Positions 26,101 through 35,140 are shown, counted from the first letter of the stretch. The stretch: DNA of 56,424 nt from Bacteroidales bacterium (GCA_016287875.1 JAEEXQ010000008.1:1-56424), one strand, 5' to 3'. Made by a program: numbers and translations. The notes: generated by a model from the sequence alone, not told the origin.

Positions 26101-26280
26101 CTCCGGCACCTGGCCCATGGCCTTGGTGGAAAGGCCGGAACCGGGCACGGCGACTTTGAACGAAATCGCCACCTTGTCCTTGGGCCCGGAAGGCTGGGGT
26201 TCGAAGGTCTGCCGCTCGTAATCCACACAAGAGGAGAACAGGGCTATAACCGAAAATAATATGGTAATTACTCTTTTCAT
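23194..26280 (-). CDS. large pilus-locus lipoprotein, probable tip adhesin (DUF4906-like)
   Basis: The product is 1028 aa with a lipoprotein signal (MKRVITILFSVIALFSSC, Cys18). The N-terminal region resembles the fimbrial subunits of the same operon: a strand (KVAISFKVAVPG), then STKAMG with Lys53 at the probable protease cleavage site, then a fimbrillin/DUF4906-type fold (NMYVAVFGGNGFFNEW, LRLHFVANCP). The long middle and C-terminal parts are beta-rich repeats without recognised catalytic motifs. The last about 150 residues are rich in Ser, Thr, Asn and Gly, as in adhesins. It is the last gene of the operon and much larger than the pilins. The adhesin role is inferred from position and size. 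Confidence 0.75.
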   Translation of the reverse strand: MKRVITILFSVIALFSSCVDYERQTFEPQPSGPKDKVAISFKVAVPGSGLSTKAMGQVPEIDNMYVAVFGGNGFFNEWVPATIQSATEANYDGTSATIYTVKVNLTISTSRLRLHFVANCPEKFKNNPPISGSSNDNLEDVVMSKLRSQITDSYNDAYWQKVILPQGVKARTQLGDDGVTEEYVTDQEGNPVATVETLAQFPDPIPLVRNFARIYLRNLANDVTIYKYGLVNAPAEGCVAPILSAPYTSHVDGSYYENPNLDDENVQVYYESFFINYQNVPLIAENEGDPTLADPPYNYKGYSPTDLAFGSYPDPNNPSKDATVPTLEEMLTWDSNATSNAPLFVYERSTPTKQQPATRIIIYALKEGEVDGEGNPLPKYYALDIVDDNTEYLPLLRNNTYTVKLLGIELGSGETSIGAAAGASSASVSGDISTQYVTEISDGTASIGTSYTEKLYVKPGTYDVMFRYIPTSATKLTDNDLVSIKIGLKDEEHGTFQELDPSNAADVELSALALSGGAFSAEIDKSGGHAVLYVHENNAWRVATSAEAADETVDKWSRIIYTTVSDGVVDSDGYFTESRNVAIRVLGTNPDSGTSIYRDVLVKLSPRKTLRVECLDKYVNYASGEKEVVRLYIPDDLPRSVFPLQFSLEPSAHSLTPDGDVLPVASGVSIIPGYQGPAYHFVKSLTLEQYTALPIMKIGAINWKYFDCHFKTTLADNASTVYVRNEYFNDSGADDEFRNFHQRKFSNLNFSGNIVKDQEVTFNFRMDYEHIGAATSVWWDPDNALEASLSNNNLVLPYSVQVKLTGLEPAIDGDGHNKTSRLQAIDGHDDLYLYHVGANAETINNSTTPYGSMQLVAIGDSGPCKVELSTENITSNPDLYAYNSLSGNIISVVNGSASATMTSTTFLNSYNSVSGNTRTVNIGIVPVTFYRTSVYNSRGLYVGSTNTNGSITVGVPNGYSNFTITSIVYTFYRYSQTATASVGSLSTSGNTVTWTGTATTSVRLDMQHGNTNSRNVLSGITIYYSYEE

Positions 26281-26284
26281 CTCT

Positions 26285-28822
26285 TTAATTGCTGATTACT
26301 ACTGAAGAACGGAGCTGGTCGCCCCAGACAAAGGTACCACGCCGGTTCTCGGGAAGGCGTGAATGTGAGGAAATGCCCCAATACCAGTCATCATAGACAC
26401 ATCGGACATATCTGGCCGTGGACGAAGTCGTATTGTTGGTATAGACAGGCGTCCTGTTCTTCTGGACGGTGACATAACCGCTGTTGCACCAATAGTCGGT
26501 GGTTCCGTTTTCGTCACCGAGCAGCAGAGGGATCTTGCCGTTGGAGTTGAGCTGGGCTATGTATTCGATTTCGGCCATCGTAGGCAGGCGCCAGCGGCCG
26601 GCGGGATAACCATCCTCCTGATAAGATGCGCAGCGGCGGTGGGCATTCTCGAACAGCATAGGAACGGTAGAACCGTGGGAGGATGCGATACGTATCTTCG
26701 GGGCGATCATCTTGTTGAAGGTGGTATCACGGCCCGAAGGATAGTAATAAGTCAGTCCCCGGGTATTGCCATCCCAATCCTTGAGGGTCAGCACGTGGTT
26801 GCTCCAGGCAGCCTCGGCCGTGCCGTTGATATTGTCTACCTCCAGGGACCTCGGGTCTCCCAGCATATAGCGCCCGATATTGCCGGTATTAGGGAGTACG
26901 GAGGTTTCGATGACATACATACTCAGGTTCTGGTTGGAGGAATTGCTTACACCGCTGGGGCTGGACCCAAGGAAATAAGTCCATCTGCCTTCCATCGCAT
27001 TCTGGCCGGATGTCCAGCTGCCGTCGATAGGATCGGAATATGTCGTAGTCCACCAACCGGAAGTAGTATAGTTGTTCCCAGCATTCTGCGACCCGTTCAC
27101 GAAGGCGTTGCCATAGGTTCCGCCGCCGTTGGTCTCAGGCTTGATGATGATGGACGGCCTCTGCTCCACGGTGACGTCGGAATAGTAGTCGTTCTGCGAG
27201 CTGATATGGCGGACGCGGAAGCGCACGGTGTAAGGCGCCACGTCGTAGGCGACTCCGGATAGGTCTCGGTTAAGGGTGTGATGCACGATGATGGCATCGC
27301 GCCCGTCCGCCTTTATGGACCAGCCGTAGGTGCCGGAGGGATCGTTCCCGAAGGTGAAGGTCGTGCTCTGGGCGGAAACCGTAGTCTGGGAATAGTCCGG
27401 ATGCACGGCGGTAATGGTGCTGGATCCATTGCAGGTGGTGAAAGGATTGTAGATACGGGGAGTGCGCCCTACGTAGTTGGCATCCACCATATGGCTGTCC
27501 TTGTATGCATTGCTGCTCACGCTGAATCCAACCACCTCGACATCGTGGCTGGAGGTGATGGGGATGCGGATCTCATCTTCATTGTAGAGCACGTACTCCG
27601 TGGTAGGCACGCTGAGGTAGCGGGCCGCGATGATCTGGGCGGGGATGACGGTGACGTCGCCCTGCTGCTGCTCGGAGGTATCTTCCGAACCCGACCAGTC
27701 GCAGACGCAGTAATGGACCTCGATCATAGGAGGCACGGGCTCCTCGCTGCCGAGGATCTGCACGTCTATGTAGATCTTGTACCAGTTGTTGCGTTCGAGC
27801 TGGGAAATCGCGAAAGGTATCTTATAGTAGTACTGCTTGGTACGGGTACCGTTGTTCCAAGGGATGATGAGCTTGAGGTAGGGTTCGGTGACCACGCCCG
27901 CATCCCAGGTAACAGGATAGGAATAGAAGGGATCGTTGTTTTCGGGCACGAACACGTGGTCGTTCTCTATGACTCCTCCCCTGTCGTGCTGGATTATCTC
28001 ATCCGTCTGCACCAGAGGATAGGGAGAGTATTCGTAGAGATATTTGTCGTCCGTCGAGGCGTCGTACTGGGCGCTCACGGCCTTGACCTCGTCAACTGGC
28101 ACGGAGATGGGTTCGGCACCCAGCTTGGCCTTGCGCATCGAGTACACCATATAGACGGACATGGCGTTGGTGATAGGGGTCCAGTTGGTGCTGCCGTCAG
28201 CAGTGCTGGAGGCCACGGTCAAGGCGAAGGTTACCTTGGCTGCTATCCTGCGTATCTTGATGGTCCCGGTGGCGGGGGTGCTGCCCAAGGCGTTGCGCAG
28301 GGTGAGCTGCGTGCCGCCGGTCATCACGAAGTAATCCTGGTTGCCGGTCGACCAGTGGGCAGTGTCCAGGTCGAGGGCGCGAAGATCCCCGAGGGTAACT
28401 TCGCTGAACTGGGACGCATTGAGCTTGGAAGGATAGTTTCCGTCGAAGTTGGCCACGACATAGACATAGCACTTCTTGCCCTGGTCCTGTCCGCCGAATA
28501 TTTCCTTTACCTCGCCGAAGGTGGTGGGGATGCTGACATATGTATCCTGCACGGTGGCGTTCAGCTTGAACTTGCGCACGGGGGCAGCGTCGGAGCTGTC
28601 GCGGAAGAAGAAGATGTCCACCTGGCTGTTCTGGATCAGGTTTTCGTTCCTGGCAGCCTCTCCTTCCCGAAGGGATTCGGCCTTGGTGTCATCGCCGAAG
28701 GCAAGTTTCAGCACGATTCCATCCTGAGGGGGTGTCACAGACACGAAACGGCCGGTCTCCTTCTCGCAGGATACTGTGAGAAGGGCTGCAGCCGCAAGGA
28801 TTCCGAGTAAATATCTTTTCAT
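26285..28822 (-). CDS. pilus-locus lipoprotein with C-terminal FISUMP/C-type-lectin-like domain, probable adhesin
   Basis: The product is 845 aa with a lipoprotein signal (lipobox LLTVSC, Cys19). The N-terminus is fimbrillin-like with DDTKAES (Lys47) at the usual cleavage position. The last about 110 residues carry CASYQEDGYPAGRWRLPTMA followed by DYWCNSGYV and RYVRCVYDD. This pattern (W-R-L-P-T ... Y-W-x-S/N ... V-R-C-V) occurs in the Fibrobacter-type paralogous (FISUMP)/C-type-lectin-like fold. Such domains bind ligands at the tips of surface structures. It ends 5 bp before the next large lipoprotein gene. Receptor unknown. Confidence 0.75.
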   Translation of the reverse strand: MKRYLLGILAAAALLTVSCEKETGRFVSVTPPQDGIVLKLAFGDDTKAESLREGEAARNENLIQNSQVDIFFFRDSSDAAPVRKFKLNATVQDTYVSIPTTFGEVKEIFGGQDQGKKCYVYVVANFDGNYPSKLNASQFSEVTLGDLRALDLDTAHWSTGNQDYFVMTGGTQLTLRNALGSTPATGTIKIRRIAAKVTFALTVASSTADGSTNWTPITNAMSVYMVYSMRKAKLGAEPISVPVDEVKAVSAQYDASTDDKYLYEYSPYPLVQTDEIIQHDRGGVIENDHVFVPENNDPFYSYPVTWDAGVVTEPYLKLIIPWNNGTRTKQYYYKIPFAISQLERNNWYKIYIDVQILGSEEPVPPMIEVHYCVCDWSGSEDTSEQQQGDVTVIPAQIIAARYLSVPTTEYVLYNEDEIRIPITSSHDVEVVGFSVSSNAYKDSHMVDANYVGRTPRIYNPFTTCNGSSTITAVHPDYSQTTVSAQSTTFTFGNDPSGTYGWSIKADGRDAIIVHHTLNRDLSGVAYDVAPYTVRFRVRHISSQNDYYSDVTVEQRPSIIIKPETNGGGTYGNAFVNGSQNAGNNYTTSGWWTTTYSDPIDGSWTSGQNAMEGRWTYFLGSSPSGVSNSSNQNLSMYVIETSVLPNTGNIGRYMLGDPRSLEVDNINGTAEAAWSNHVLTLKDWDGNTRGLTYYYPSGRDTTFNKMIAPKIRIASSHGSTVPMLFENAHRRCASYQEDGYPAGRWRLPTMAEIEYIAQLNSNGKIPLLLGDENGTTDYWCNSGYVTVQKNRTPVYTNNTTSSTARYVRCVYDDWYWGISSHSRLPENRRGTFVWGDQLRSSVVISN

Positions 28823-28834
28823 AATCGTGCTCTC

Positions 28835-30316
28835 CTAAGGTTCGCGGACAAGTTTCCAGTCTTTACGGTTGAACTCCGAGTTGGCGTCGTGCCAATCGTT
28901 GCCCATATAGATGGAGACATTGAAATGGACCGTCTGTGTCACGGCAGGCACAAGCGTGGAAGCCGTCACCTTGAACTCCACCTTGCCGCCGGAAAGGATC
29001 ATATCCTTGGTTATGATGCCGGAAGAAGGTTCGAGCTCGAAGTATTTGGCAGCTTCAGCAGGATACAGGGTAACGCTCCATTTTCCATTGTGGGGCGATG
29101 CGATGTAGAAGGATCCCGTTATCTCTTCCTGGCTGTTGTGCATCCTTACGGTACGGGTGCTTCCGTTACCCTCGGTACCGTCGCCGGAATAGAGCCAGAG
29201 CACTCCGTCGTGGTTGTCGCCGCTGAGGGCGGAGATGGTCTGGTCGGAATAGTCGAGGTCGAAGGAGGAATAGTACCAGGGAAGGACGGTGACATAGAGG
29301 TCGAGCGAGCCGTTCTTGAACTGGAGGGTGAGGCTGTATGCCTTGCCGGCTTCCAGACCGGTGATGTTGGAACCTTCGATCTTTACGTCGCGGAGGTTGA
29401 TGATGGACTCGTGCTCGACATAGACGTCGTCTATCTTGTCGTTCTCCAGATAGTAGTTTACCACCAGGCGGGCATCTTCGATTTCGGACTGGGTCTGGGG
29501 CCACAGTATGCGGTATCCGTCCCAGAGATTGAATGCGGGATCGTTCTTTGCCAGGGTGGCCTGGCTGAAAGCCGGAATGAAATTGCTTGCGGCCTGCGAG
29601 GTATATGTGACGGCGCCGGTCTCGAAATTGATGTCGGCGGCCTTGGTGTTGCGAAGATATTCGCTCCTCACGGAATTGACCATCACGGTATTGTCGGATA
29701 CGTTCTGTATGGCAATCTTGACAGCGGTGAAGAGATGCCTGAAACGCAGGGGAACCGTGGCAGTGTAGTTGGGATCGCCCGCGCTGCGGGTCATTGCCGG
29801 GGCGTAGAGGAAGTCGAACTGGTCCCCGGAAGCGGTGAGGGTAGTGGCGGGGACGGACAGAGTCTGGGTAGTGGTGTTGAAAGAGGGTTGGCCGGTGCCG
29901 AAGAAGGATTCGGCATTGAGCCCGGTCTGGCCGGCATCGTCCAGCAGCCATCCGAAGAAAGTGTGCGAACCCGTACGGGTCCAGCGGTAGGAGTTGCCGG
30001 ATTCGTAGGTCCAGGCACCGGCGCCGCCGGGATAGTCGATGACATCCGAAAAATAAAGGGCCTTCTCGGTGGTCTCGTACGTCTTCTCGACGCCGTTGAC
30101 CATTATGGTACCGCTGAAGTTGCTCAAGTAGTCGTATACCTGGAGCCGGGTGCCGTCGGCGTCGATGCCGTTGGCGCCCAGGAGGGCCTTGGTGACTCCT
30201 CCGGAACTGATGGAGATGGTTTCGGAGAGCCTTTCGTCCACCCGGGAATGCTTGCTGCAAGCCGTGAAGGCAAGCAGCACGGCCAGGGCAAACAGGTATC
30301 TGTACGAATGTCTCAT
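28835..30316 (-). CDS. fimbrillin-family lipoprotein (divergent, extended)
   Basis: The product is 493 aa with a lipoprotein signal (lipobox AFTAC, Cys20) and VTKALLG (Lys43) after the first strand. Fimbrillin (Mfa-like_1) features include WTRTGSHTFFGWLLDDAG (the W..TG....F.. block), LRFRHLFTAVKIAIQNVS (the xxHxLAxIxF-like block) and LEAGKAYSLTLQFKNG. It is about 100 residues longer than the other subunits, with an extra Ig-like C-terminal part. That part ends without the usual FDPAV..W strand, which suggests a special place in the fibre such as an adaptor or tip subunit. An 87-bp gap with a GC-rich 6-bp hairpin (30337-30364) separates it from the upstream pilin. Confidence 0.78.
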   Translation of the reverse strand: MRHSYRYLFALAVLLAFTACSKHSRVDERLSETISISSGGVTKALLGANGIDADGTRLQVYDYLSNFSGTIMVNGVEKTYETTEKALYFSDVIDYPGGAGAWTYESGNSYRWTRTGSHTFFGWLLDDAGQTGLNAESFFGTGQPSFNTTTQTLSVPATTLTASGDQFDFLYAPAMTRSAGDPNYTATVPLRFRHLFTAVKIAIQNVSDNTVMVNSVRSEYLRNTKAADINFETGAVTYTSQAASNFIPAFSQATLAKNDPAFNLWDGYRILWPQTQSEIEDARLVVNYYLENDKIDDVYVEHESIINLRDVKIEGSNITGLEAGKAYSLTLQFKNGSLDLYVTVLPWYYSSFDLDYSDQTISALSGDNHDGVLWLYSGDGTEGNGSTRTVRMHNSQEEITGSFYIASPHNGKWSVTLYPAEAAKYFELEPSSGIITKDMILSGGKVEFKVTASTLVPAVTQTVHFNVSIYMGNDWHDANSEFNRKDWKLVREP

Positions 30317-30403
30317 TTCAACTGTTTTATCTGGGAGCCCGGAAAGGTATCACCCTCGCCGGGCCAAAGTATTTCATCTGTAAATATACACAAACACTAC
30401 GAT

Positions 30404-31489
30404 TTACAAACCAATAGATGTCTCAATATTGATATTCTGCCAATCGTCGACTGCCGGATCGAAGGTGATCACGACCGGATCCGGGCCGGTACTTGCGCCT
30501 CCCTCGCCGCCGCTGCGGCTGGGGCTGAGGACTATGTTGTAAACCACATTGTGGTTGATTCCCCAGCGGTTCAGGGAAGGCGATGCAAGGTCTGCTTCAA
30601 GCTCTACTCCCCTCTCGACTATGAAAGGCTCGGAGCCGTAACCGTTGCCGGTATCGCGATATGTGCTGATCGTGAACTTGAGCACCGCACGTACGCCGCC
30701 TATCATCTGCGGAAGCACCAGCGCGCTGCCGATGACCTGAGGCGTAAGGTCGGAGAAAACGCCAAGCGACGAGCAGTCGAACGCGAGGTCTCCGGTGGAG
30801 CCGTCGGTAGTCCAGACATTTGCGGAAGGCTTCTGCCAGACTCCGTCCGAGAGGCTCAGCTGCAAGTCCCCCTTGCCGTGGAGTCCCTTCAGCTCGAAAC
30901 TGTCGAGCCGGACTTCCCATCTGGTCTTGTCGGAAGTGCCGCCGGTCTTCTCGACGTACGCCAGGCGCAAGACGAAATTCACCTGCGCGAGAGCGTGACG
31001 GAAGATGATGGGCACTCCGTTCGACGGGGCGCTGAAGCTGTCCGAAAGGCCGGTGACCTTGTCGGCGTACAGAAGGTCGACATCCGGATTGGCATAGACG
31101 TCGTAGGCGGAGTAACGTATGCTGTTCTCCTGGACTACCGGACCACCCTGCGCAAGGTATGGCGAGTAGCAGATGAAGTCCAGGCTGCCCGTGCGGGGCC
31201 AGTAGTAGTTGACTCCTGATGGCATCCAGCGGTCGGTTTCCGCGTTGTATGTCACCTTCTGATTGGACATGAATACAGTATCTTTGGCAGGATTCGGATC
31301 CTTGTACCAGGCATAGGCTCCGAAGGGCACGTCGGAGTATCTTTCCTTGTAGGGTTCCGCTTTGACCATGGAGCGGAACCTGGCTACGCGGAAAGATATC
31401 TTATTGCCGGGAGCAGACTCCGTCTTGGCACATCCCGGGAGGAGTGCCAGCACGGCTGCCGCAATCATTATGAACCTGCCGTATTTCAT
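30404..31489 (-). CDS. fimbrillin-family lipoprotein (pilus subunit paralogue 5)
   Basis: The product is 361 aa with a lipoprotein signal (lipobox LLPGC, Cys20). Shared pilin blocks are ISFRVARF, then MVKAEPY (Lys43), the aromatic YYWPRTGSLDFICYSP, the IIFRHALAQVNFVLRL block and the C-terminal strand VVITFDPAVDDW. In type V pili the N-terminal segment is removed by a trypsin-like protease and a C-terminal strand fills the next subunit's groove. It follows 11 bp after the 31500 paralogue in the same direction. Confidence 0.85.
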   Translation of the reverse strand: MKYGRFIMIAAAVLALLPGCAKTESAPGNKISFRVARFRSMVKAEPYKERYSDVPFGAYAWYKDPNPAKDTVFMSNQKVTYNAETDRWMPSGVNYYWPRTGSLDFICYSPYLAQGGPVVQENSIRYSAYDVYANPDVDLLYADKVTGLSDSFSAPSNGVPIIFRHALAQVNFVLRLAYVEKTGGTSDKTRWEVRLDSFELKGLHGKGDLQLSLSDGVWQKPSANVWTTDGSTGDLAFDCSSLGVFSDLTPQVIGSALVLPQMIGGVRAVLKFTISTYRDTGNGYGSEPFIVERGVELEADLASPSLNRWGINHNVVYNIVLSPSRSGGEGGASTGPDPVVITFDPAVDDWQNINIETSIGL

Positions 31490-31499
31490 CTACGCTGAA

Positions 31500-32642
31500 C
31501 TAGAGCTGGATACTTGCGTCGGTATTGACCACGGTCCAGTCGGCCACTGCGGGATCGAAGGTAATCTTCACATCCTCAGGATCGTCATCGTGTCCGTTAG
31601 GATCTGCCTTGGCAGTAGGCTTGAAGTTGATGGTGTAGATGATATTCTGGTTCATCTGCCAGGCCTTCAGGCTGGAGATGCCGGAAATGTCGACGGTCTT
31701 CTCGAAGTTCTCCTCGATGGTACGGCCGTTGGAGAGGGTGGTCTTGATGTGGGCCACGATCTTCACCTTCTGTGCGCCGGCGGCAAGCACCTGAGGCATC
31801 ACGAAGCCGGCAGCAGGAGTGAGGTCCTTGGCTTCGGTCGTGAGCTTGACACCATCAGGATAGACGGTGGCGTCAACGAGCTCCTGGGCGGCAGTGATGG
31901 AAGCAGGGTCGGAAACGGTCCACACGTTGTAATCGGTGGTTCCGACGGTGGTGACGGGCTTGTTCCAGGTCTTTCCATCGGCATTCAGCGCCAGGGCGCA
32001 GGATCCCTTGGTATAGAGGCTGTCGATCTTGAAGCTGGTGATGGTGACCTCCCACTTGGTGGTGGTGTTGGTAGCAGCATCCTTCCACTCGGTGAAGTTG
32101 GCCTTTACCTTGAAGCTGAGCTTGGCAAGAGCGTGATGGAAGAGGGTGGGAACGCCGGAGAAACCGGAATCGTTCACATCGTCGTCGGTAATCTCGTTCT
32201 TGTTCTCGGAGCATTTCACCTTGTCGGCGTACATAAGGTCATCGGTACCGACGGTCACATCAGTATAGGTGATGCTGTTGGCGGTGATGACGGGCAGAGA
32301 GCCGGCGGCATCGCTGGTACCGGCGAAAGGAGAATAGGAAATGAACTCCACGTAACCGGTCTTGGGCCAGTAGAAGGTGTGGTCGGCGGTGGTCCATACG
32401 GAACCATTGTAGGCCACTTTTTCATTCACCATGAACTCGGCGTTGGTGCTGCCGGATGCTGCGGTGAACCAAGCATAGGTACCGAAGGGGACGGCGGTGT
32501 CATAGGCACTGCCGGATGCCTTGGTCTGGACATACTTTGCCACATTGAAGTTGATCTCGTTCTTTTCGCCGAGAGTCTCAACTTTCGAGCAGGCTGCGCA
32601 AGCTACTATAGCTGCGGCTACCAGGATGATGTATTTTTTCAT
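31500..32642 (-). CDS. fimbrillin-family lipoprotein (pilus subunit paralogue 4)
   Basis: The product is 380 aa with a lipoprotein signal (ACAAC, Cys18). The conserved blocks are EINFNVAKYVQTKASG (Lys41), FYWPKTGYVEFISYSP, TLFHHALAKLSFKVK, FVMPQVLAAGA and the C-terminal VKITFDPAVADW. It is very similar in layout to the neighbouring pilins, and its start (MKKYIILVAAAIVACAACSK) is nearly the same as that of the next two genes. This is a structural subunit; which paralogue is the major shaft cannot be told from sequence. Its start lies 24 bp downstream of the previous stop. Confidence 0.88.
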   Translation of the reverse strand: MKKYIILVAAAIVACAACSKVETLGEKNEINFNVAKYVQTKASGSAYDTAVPFGTYAWFTAASGSTNAEFMVNEKVAYNGSVWTTADHTFYWPKTGYVEFISYSPFAGTSDAAGSLPVITANSITYTDVTVGTDDLMYADKVKCSENKNEITDDDVNDSGFSGVPTLFHHALAKLSFKVKANFTEWKDAATNTTTKWEVTITSFKIDSLYTKGSCALALNADGKTWNKPVTTVGTTDYNVWTVSDPASITAAQELVDATVYPDGVKLTTEAKDLTPAAGFVMPQVLAAGAQKVKIVAHIKTTLSNGRTIEENFEKTVDISGISSLKAWQMNQNIIYTINFKPTAKADPNGHDDDPEDVKITFDPAVADWTVVNTDASIQL

Positions 32643-32666
32643 TGTATGATAAGTTTCTATGCGTTA

Positions 32667-33857
32667 TTATTCGACAGTGTAAACGGGTTCGTCGGTTTCG
32701 GGTGCCCAGGTTTCGACTGCAGGATCGAAGAGGACGACCTTGTTAGGCCTGATGATCACGTGATAGGTGTAGATGGTGTTCATTGCCCAGGCGCTGATGC
32801 TGGGGGCGAACTCGGTAAGTTTCACATTGCTTACGGTGACATTCTCCTGGATGGGAGTGCCTCCGTCATAGCTGTAAGCGAGCTTGTAGCTCATCGAGAA
32901 GGTGACATTGTCGCCAAGGGTGTGAGGGATCACAGCGCTTTCGGCGATGAGTTTGGCGGGAGCGCCGGTATCGGTACCGTCGTTCCTGTTCTCTTCGTCG
33001 GATTTCTTACCTGCGACTGCGGTAAGGGTGATGGCGTCGTCGATCTCGTAGTTCTCGGGGCTGGCCACATTTGCGCCGGTTCCGGTTACATTATTGACGG
33101 TAGTGTAGCTTGCAAGGCTTCCCCAGGCATCGGAGCCGGCGTGAGCGGCGGTGCCGGTAGAGCCGGGATCGGTGAAGTTCAGGGTGATGCTACCCTGCTG
33201 AGGGACATTGATGGAAGCGGAGGTGATGGACACGGTCCACTTGTCTTTGTCGGATGCGGTCATTCCGGTCTTGGCATCGAAGATGACATCGAACTTGACC
33301 TTGGCGAGGATGTGGCGGAAGAGGGTGGGAACACCTTCGGTAACCCCGTTCTGGCCATAAGGGTTGGCGGAGGTGGCATTCTGGCTGTAGCGGTATGCAG
33401 CGTCTGCCACGAGGATGTTGGAACCGGTGCCTACGGTAACATTGTTATAAGTGAGGGAACCCTCAGCCTTTGCCGTAGGAGCGGGAAGGCCGGCATAGGA
33501 GAAGAAGTTGATGTAGCCGGTCTTGGGCCAATAGTAATTACGGCCGAAAGGAGCCCAGTAAGTAGGGGCGGATGCCGTGTTGGAATCATTGTCGGAAAGG
33601 ACGATCTGATCGACCATGAAAGCCTGGGCGGCATAACCTTCCGCGTGGAACCAGGCGTTGGTCTTGAAGTGGGTGATGGTGGTGTCGTTGACCTTCTCGT
33701 CGAGGAGGCTGTTGTAGGCGTCGGCCTTGGTCTGGCCGGCATACTTCACGACATTGAACCCTATGAGGGTGTCGGGGGTCTGGTTGATGGTCTCAACCTT
33801 TGAGCAGGCTGCGCTGGCTGCCAGGGCGGCTACTGCGATGATGAAATACTTTTTCAT
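32667..33857 (-). CDS. fimbrillin-family lipoprotein (pilus subunit paralogue 3)
   Basis: The product is 396 aa from the ATG at 33857 (MKKYFIIAVAALAASAACSK). The frame is open to 33968, but the extra residues precede a perfect lipoprotein signal and I rejected them. Blocks: VVKYAGQTKADAY (Lys44), YYWPKTGYINFFSYAG, TLFRHILAKVKFDV, AVIPHTLGDNVTFSM and VVLFDPAVETW. It has a longer central region than its neighbours. The upstream gap of 85 bp is T-rich on the plus strand and contains a short GC-rich dyad (33905-33930) that might attenuate transcription between paralogues. Confidence 0.88.
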   Translation of the reverse strand: MKKYFIIAVAALAASAACSKVETINQTPDTLIGFNVVKYAGQTKADAYNSLLDEKVNDTTITHFKTNAWFHAEGYAAQAFMVDQIVLSDNDSNTASAPTYWAPFGRNYYWPKTGYINFFSYAGLPAPTAKAEGSLTYNNVTVGTGSNILVADAAYRYSQNATSANPYGQNGVTEGVPTLFRHILAKVKFDVIFDAKTGMTASDKDKWTVSITSASINVPQQGSITLNFTDPGSTGTAAHAGSDAWGSLASYTTVNNVTGTGANVASPENYEIDDAITLTAVAGKKSDEENRNDGTDTGAPAKLIAESAVIPHTLGDNVTFSMSYKLAYSYDGGTPIQENVTVSNVKLTEFAPSISAWAMNTIYTYHVIIRPNKVVLFDPAVETWAPETDEPVYTVE

Positions 33858-33942
33858 AATGTTTTGTGTGTTTGTGTTTTTGTTACTTATTTTTGTTTTT
33901 GTAACCCGGGGCAGGGTCAGCCACCCCGAGTCAAAGATCGGA

Positions 33943-35103
33943 TTAGATATTCTGCTCGGTTCCCTCAACCTCGTCCCAAGCCTCTGCGATAGCAGGATCG
34001 AAGAGCACTTTGTTCTGGTTAGGAACGATCCTCAGATAGTAGGTGTACTTGGTATTCTGTGCCCAGGCGGTGGTTCCCATATCGTTCAGTTTGATGGACA
34101 CGGGAATAATCTCGTGATGGGTAGCAGCGTTGCTGGTGTAAGTAGCGGTGATGTCCAGGTCGAAGCTGAGCACTACGCTGGCTCCGATGGTCTGAGGAAG
34201 CACGCAGGAGGCAGCGACCAGGTCGGTAGCCTCGGCCTTCTTGACCTTGGTAACGTTGAAGTCGCTGATGGCCACGTCACCGGCGGTTCCGGTTCCGGCC
34301 CAGGATCCGGTCCAAGCCTGAGTAGTGTTGGCGGTGCCGGGATCGGCGTTGGTAAGGCTGAGGGTACCAGCTGCGTAGATAGGAGTGATCTTGCCGTTCT
34401 TGAGGGCTATGGTCCAGGTAGCGGTTCCGTCGGTAGGATTGCTTCCGCTGAGGGTCAGGCCTTCGCCGGCAGCCTCGTCATCAGCATAAGCCTTGATGTT
34501 GATCTGCGAAAGAGCGTGGTGGAAGAGGGTAGGAACACCTTCGGTGACACCGTCCTTGTGAGGGCCGTCGGTAGGGTTCTGCTGGCTGTAGCGCCAAGCC
34601 ATATCTGCATAGAGCAGGTTGGAAGTAGCCTGGCCGAGGACTGCGGTATAATTCCAGGTAAGGGTGGCGGTCCACTTGGATGCGGTGTAAGCATAGGTGA
34701 TGGTAGGATCGCTGGCTGCACCGTTCACGGTTCCGTACCAAGATGCGAAGTTCACGAAGCTGTGGGCAGACTTGGGCCAATAGTAATCGTGGCTCTGAGG
34801 TTTCCACAGAGTGTTGGTGCCGTCCCAGACGATGGTCTCGCCGGTAGCACCGAAGAATTCCTGATAGCTGGTACCGTTCACGCTGTAGTCGGCATTGAGG
34901 TCAACGCCCTCTGCGTGAAGGAAAGCACGGGTCTTGAAGGACTCGGATTCGTCCTTGAAGGAAACAGAAGCCTTGGTCTGGGCTGCATAGTTGCCAACCT
35001 GGAAAGAGATCTTCTTGCCAGGGGTGTTGTCGAAGGTTTCAACTTTCGTGCAGGCTGCGCTGGCTACCAGAGCTGCGACTGCGATGATGAAATACTTTTT
35101 CAT
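33943..35103 (-). CDS. fimbrillin-family lipoprotein (pilus subunit paralogue 2)
   Basis: The product is 386 aa with a lipoprotein signal (ASAAC, Cys18). Blocks: ISFQVGNYAAQTKASVS (Lys44), YYWPKSAHSFVNFASWYG, TLFHHALSQINIKAYA, VLPQTIGASVVLSFDL and VLFDPAIAEAW at the C-terminus. The first 20 residues are nearly identical to paralogue 3, a sign of recent duplication or gene conversion. It shares the TxExFxxxG-E motif area (FFGATGETIVWDGT) with paralogue 1, so these two form a subgroup. Confidence 0.88.
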   Translation of the reverse strand: MKKYFIIAVAALVASAACTKVETFDNTPGKKISFQVGNYAAQTKASVSFKDESESFKTRAFLHAEGVDLNADYSVNGTSYQEFFGATGETIVWDGTNTLWKPQSHDYYWPKSAHSFVNFASWYGTVNGAASDPTITYAYTASKWTATLTWNYTAVLGQATSNLLYADMAWRYSQQNPTDGPHKDGVTEGVPTLFHHALSQINIKAYADDEAAGEGLTLSGSNPTDGTATWTIALKNGKITPIYAAGTLSLTNADPGTANTTQAWTGSWAGTGTAGDVAISDFNVTKVKKAEATDLVAASCVLPQTIGASVVLSFDLDITATYTSNAATHHEIIPVSIKLNDMGTTAWAQNTKYTYYLRIVPNQNKVLFDPAIAEAWDEVEGTEQNI

Positions 35104-35140
35104 GGTGTGTGTTTGTTTTTATTGTTTTACTATTATTATT

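Noticed and set aside
23776..26259. 827-codon plus-strand open frame
   Set aside because: It is antisense to the large pilus lipoprotein, with low-complexity Val/Gly/Glu/His composition and no signal or family motif. It is a by-product of GC-rich codon use. The same applies to the plus-strand frames at 13065-14747, 18003-19520, 27278-28810, 28889-31219, 31362-33803, 33727-35157 and 35669-37264.
33858..33968. 37-residue extension of pilin paralogue 3
   Set aside because: It would bury the lipoprotein signal peptide. The internal start is identical in form to that of the neighbouring paralogues.
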